Of a stretch of 64,000 nucleotides of DNA, positions 61,705-64,000 are shown piece by piece. Within the stretch, counting starts at the first letter, position 1; the number at the start of each line of letters is the position of its first letter. Where the stretch lies: the NCBI GenBank assembly GCA_910586585.1, contig CAJUKA010000007.1, positions 29,720 through 93,719 on the forward strand. Direction: 5' to 3'. This DNA comes from an uncultured Lachnospiraceae bacterium (GTDB lineage Bacteria; Bacillota; Clostridia; Lachnospirales; Lachnospiraceae). A program made the translations under genes and the position numbers. A model generated the notes under the pieces. That model was not told the origin of the DNA. It saw only the letters and a program-made list of their open reading frames with translations, and made no database searches.

Positions 61705-62364
61705 TTATAAAAAACCATTTTTCATCAAAAACTCTTTGCTTATATGGCTTTCTTTTTTTCCAGTGCCTTTTGTAAAATCTGATAGCAGAAACTTTTCTAT
61801 ATACTTTCCTACCATATCATTTTCAAGATTTACAATATCTCCTTTTTTACGCTCAGCCAGTGTTGTCTGCTGCAGTGTATGCGGAATGATAGACACTGAA
61901 AAATCCGTCTGCGTTACTTTTGCCACAGTAAGGCTTATGCCATCTATTGCGATAGAACCTTTTTCTATAATATATCGGAGTATCTCCTGTCCTGCTGCAA
62001 TTGTATACCAGATTGCATTGTCATCTTTGTGCATATCTTTTATCTGTCCTGTCCCATCAATATGTCCTGCCACCATATGCCCGCCAAATCTGCCGTCAGA
62101 TTTCATAGCACGCTCTAAATTTACTTTAGAACCCATTTTGAGTGAACCAAGCGCAGAACGATTCATTGTCTCATGCATCACATCTGCCTTAAATAAATTT
62201 TTTCCAGGCTCAATAACTGTCAGACATACGCCATTAGTGGCAATACTGTCACCTACTTTGACTCCTTCAAGAATTGTTTGTGCCTTTATTGTGAGTACCA
62301 TAGAATCAGAACCACTCTGCACAGCCATCAGTTCCCCGATTTCTTCTATAATTCCTGTAAACAT
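61705..62364 (-). CDS. ribE: Riboflavin synthase, alpha subunit
   Basis: 219 residues made of two lumazine-binding repeats: MFTGIIEEIG at the start and MVAGHIDGTGQIKDM at the second repeat; SIATNGVCLTV and SIAIDGISLTV mark the paired sites. It dismutates two lumazines to riboflavin. GGGGTGAAAG precedes the ATG. Second gene of the operon. Confidence 0.96.
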   Translation of the reverse strand: MFTGIIEEIGELMAVQSGSDSMVLTIKAQTILEGVKVGDSIATNGVCLTVIEPGKNLFKADVMHETMNRSALGSLKMGSKVNLERAMKSDGRFGGHMVAGHIDGTGQIKDMHKDDNAIWYTIAAGQEILRYIIEKGSIAIDGISLTVAKVTQTDFSVSIIPHTLQQTTLAERKKGDIVNLENDMVGKYIEKFLLSDFTKGTGKKESHISKEFLMKNGFL

Positions 62365-62407
62365 CTGCTTTCACCCCAATTTGTGTTTGATTGCACTATC
62401 GCTCATG

Positions 62408-63514
62408 TTAAAGTTCGCCTTCAACCAGTATATCATTATCAAACAAACTGATTTGTATGTTTTTGAGTTTGACTCCTTCCTCAACTTCACCAAAGCCAAT
62501 GCCTCCTATCGGCGTTTTGGCCTCTGCTCCGCCAAACATCTTCGGCGCAATATAAGCTTGTACCTTGTTTACAATGCCACTTTTCAACGCTGAAAAATTA
62601 AGCGAAGCTCCTCCTTCTAAGAAGACACTGTCAATCTTCTTTTCTCCAAGCGCTATCATCAACGCCTTTAGATCTATTGTTTTTTCCGGCAAAAGGATTG
62701 GCAATTCTATTATTTCACAATTTTTATCAACATATTGCTTCTGCTTTTCACAATCGGTACAGGCAGTTGCGATTATAGTCGGTATTTCTTTTGCTGTCGA
62801 AACAATTTGACTTTCTATGGGGGTACGAAGATTGGTATCGCATATAATCCGAATCGGATTGCGTCCGCCCTCTGGCAAACGACAATTCAGCATAGGATCG
62901 TCTGCTATCACTGTCCCCACCCCTGTCATAATTGCCATAAAACGTTTTCTGTCCTTATGCACATTTTGTCTTGCTTTCTCACCTGTTATCCATTTTGACT
63001 TTCCTGTATAGGTAGCGATTTTCCCATCCATTGTCATAGCATATTTCATTACCACATACGGAGTCTTTGATTGTATATAGTGAAAAAACACATCATTCAA
63101 TTTATTGCATTCCGCCTGCATCATCTGGGTAACAACTTCAATTCCAGCGTTTCTTAGCATTTGTATCCCTTTTCCTGCCACCAGCGGGTTCGGGTCATCT
63201 GAACCAATCACTACTTTTTGAAACCCATTTTCAATAATTGCCTCTGTACAAGGCGGCGTTTTTCCATAATGGCAGCACGGCTCCAGTGTCACATAAAGAA
63301 TCGCTCCTTGTAAGGTTCCATCTGGATTTTTTTCATAAAACTGCTTTATTGCATTGCGTTCTGCATGAAGTCCCCCGTACTGCTCATGCCAGCCCTCTGC
63401 CAATATCATATTATCTCTAACAATCACCGCACCTACCAGTGGATTCGGATTCACTGCACCAATCCCACGCTTTGCAAGTTCGACTGCGCGAAGCATATAC
63501 TCTCTGTCTGTCAT
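62408..63514 (-). CDS. ribD: Bifunctional pyrimidine deaminase/reductase
   Basis: 368 residues. Deaminase (1-145): zinc motif HAERNAI and PCCHYGKTPPCTEAI. Reductase (~150-368): MKYAMTMDGKIATYTGKSKW, VGTVIADDPMLNCRL and FLEGGASLNFSAL. Start at 63514 with GGAG at the proper distance. First gene of the operon, under the FMN riboswitch and terminator 100-350 bases upstream. Confidence 0.97.
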   Translation of the reverse strand: MTDREYMLRAVELAKRGIGAVNPNPLVGAVIVRDNMILAEGWHEQYGGLHAERNAIKQFYEKNPDGTLQGAILYVTLEPCCHYGKTPPCTEAIIENGFQKVVIGSDDPNPLVAGKGIQMLRNAGIEVVTQMMQAECNKLNDVFFHYIQSKTPYVVMKYAMTMDGKIATYTGKSKWITGEKARQNVHKDRKRFMAIMTGVGTVIADDPMLNCRLPEGGRNPIRIICDTNLRTPIESQIVSTAKEIPTIIATACTDCEKQKQYVDKNCEIIELPILLPEKTIDLKALMIALGEKKIDSVFLEGGASLNFSALKSGIVNKVQAYIAPKMFGGAEAKTPIGGIGFGEVEEGVKLKNIQISLFDNDILVEGEL

Positions 63515-63560
63515 AATAATCTCCATTCCGCCTTGGACGGCTCAAATAGATACTGTATCC

Positions 63561-63614
63561 TGCTCGTGCGCCGGGCATCCGTCATTATTCCTTTGGAGGC
63601 CCGCGTGCAGAAAC
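63561..63614. repeat. Family A repeat in the ribD leader
   Basis: GTGCGCCGGGCATCCGTC ... GGAGGCCCGCGTGC, the short form of the copy at 58403. It lies between the riboswitch terminator and ribD, so it is in the expressed leader. Confidence 0.6.
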
Positions 63615-63649
63615 AAAAAGTCCTGAACTATATTTCTATAATTCAGGAC
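63615..63649 (-). terminator. Riboswitch-controlled terminator
   Basis: GTCCTGAA/TTCAGGAC hairpin (63620-63649) followed on the minus strand by TTTTTG. It is 95 bases downstream of the FMN aptamer and is the probable expression platform. Confidence 0.85.
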
Positions 63650-63743
63650 AAATCGAGCTAATGCCAGTTTGATTCAAATGATACAAACACCTCTTGCGAA
63701 AACTGCTGCATATCTTTGAATCCTGTACAATTCTGATACATCT

Positions 63744-63862
63744 TCTTTCATCCAGACTATAACTGTCGGCTTTGGATTTTCACCAAATCATGCTCTGCTG
63801 ATGATTCAGCAGTAAGCTCGTGGGCTATACCACCGGTAGGGATTTTCACCCTGCCCTGAAGA
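63744..63862 (-). promoter_or_regulatory. FMN riboswitch (RFN element)
   Basis: On the minus strand: TTCAGGGCAGGGTGAAAATC, CCTACCGGTGGTATAGCCCA, CGAGC, then CAAAGCCGACAGTTATAGTC and TGGATGAAAG, the conserved core of the FMN aptamer. FMN binding is expected to promote termination at 63615-63649 and lower rib expression. Sequence beyond 63870 to the window end holds no gene that I can see apart from a hairpin. Confidence 0.95.
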
Positions 63863-63970
63863 AATATTTTGTTGTTTACTTGAATTACTATAGCACGAAA
63901 AAGCTTGAAAATCAAGGGGCTCTCCGTATTTCATGGGATTTGTTACTTTTCCTGTTACTTTTCACACCCG

Positions 63971-63993
63971 CGCCATGCACTTGCTGCATGGCG
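63971..63993. repeat. Hairpin near window end
   Basis: CGCCATGCA/TGCATGGCG, 9-bp perfect stem with 5-base loop, no T-run; function unknown. Confidence 0.5.
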
Positions 63994-64000
63994 TCGGAGC

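Noticed and set aside
61442..62593. 383-codon plus-strand ORF
   Set aside because: It is antisense to ribBA, ribE and ribD, whose products are unmistakable; its translation is Ser/Phe/Ile-rich shadow sequence with no ribosome binding site.

Overview
The window looks like chromosomal DNA of a butyrate-forming, anaerobic, low-GC Gram-positive bacterium of the Clostridia, most likely Lachnospiraceae (Coprococcus/Butyrivibrio-like). The evidence is a complete thl-crt-hbd-bcd-etfB-etfA cluster beside ptb-buk, strong AGGAGG ribosome binding sites, an FMN-riboswitch riboflavin operon, rubrerythrin, lipoproteins with Gram-positive signals, and a serine recombinase of the clostridial type. The species assignment is inference. 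No tRNA, rRNA or CRISPR array was seen.

Layout. 1-7.5 kb: end of an asparagine synthetase, a CbrC-like protein, a two-component system, a UBA-like membrane protein, a tRNA-dihydrouridine synthase and an MBL-fold hydrolase. 7.5-16.6 kb: a DUF4091 protein, folD, a large hybrid sensor kinase with a PepSY protein upstream, then two 5'-truncated glycan-degradation genes (DUF2264 and heparinase II/III) joined head to head exactly at a 14-bp palindrome. 16.6-20.3 kb: a three-gene accessory chaperone operon (GrpE-like, Hsp70, J-like/TPR/SEC-C). 20.6-30.9 kb: amidohydrolase, HtrA protease, HTH-PfkB kinase, atypical carbamate kinase, signal peptidase II, lipoprotein, subtilisin-like protease and a split ThrE-type exporter. 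31-40.5 kb: ptb-buk, an Uma2 protein, and the convergent six-gene butyrate operon with a Rex-like operator at its promoter.

40.6-46.3 kb holds the most notable find. A zinc metallopeptidase gene of family M23 is split into an N-terminal half (45753-46340, minus strand) and a C-terminal half (40610-41071) by a 4.7-kb element bounded by identical 10-bp cores (TCGGCGTACC). The element carries a large serine recombinase, an M15 peptidase lipoprotein, a hemerythrin-CheX-REC protein and a 55-codon ORF beside one end. Joining the halves at the core restores one uninterrupted frame of about 342 codons with all four zinc-ligand residues. This has the architecture of a skin-type, precisely excisable intervening element, in a host gene I do not know to be described as such a target.

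46.4-64 kb: a hypothetical protein coupled to rarA, a PIN-like protein, rubrerythrin, a heterodimeric ABC exporter with a divergent AraC regulator, DegV, a LacI-type regulator, NUDIX hydrolase, lipoprotein, XRE regulator plus GNAT acetyltransferase, and the ribD-ribE-ribBA-ribH operon under an FMN riboswitch. At least three families of short dispersed palindromic repeats lie in the intergenic spaces, one of them directly 5' of the ribosome binding sites of both folD and ribH.
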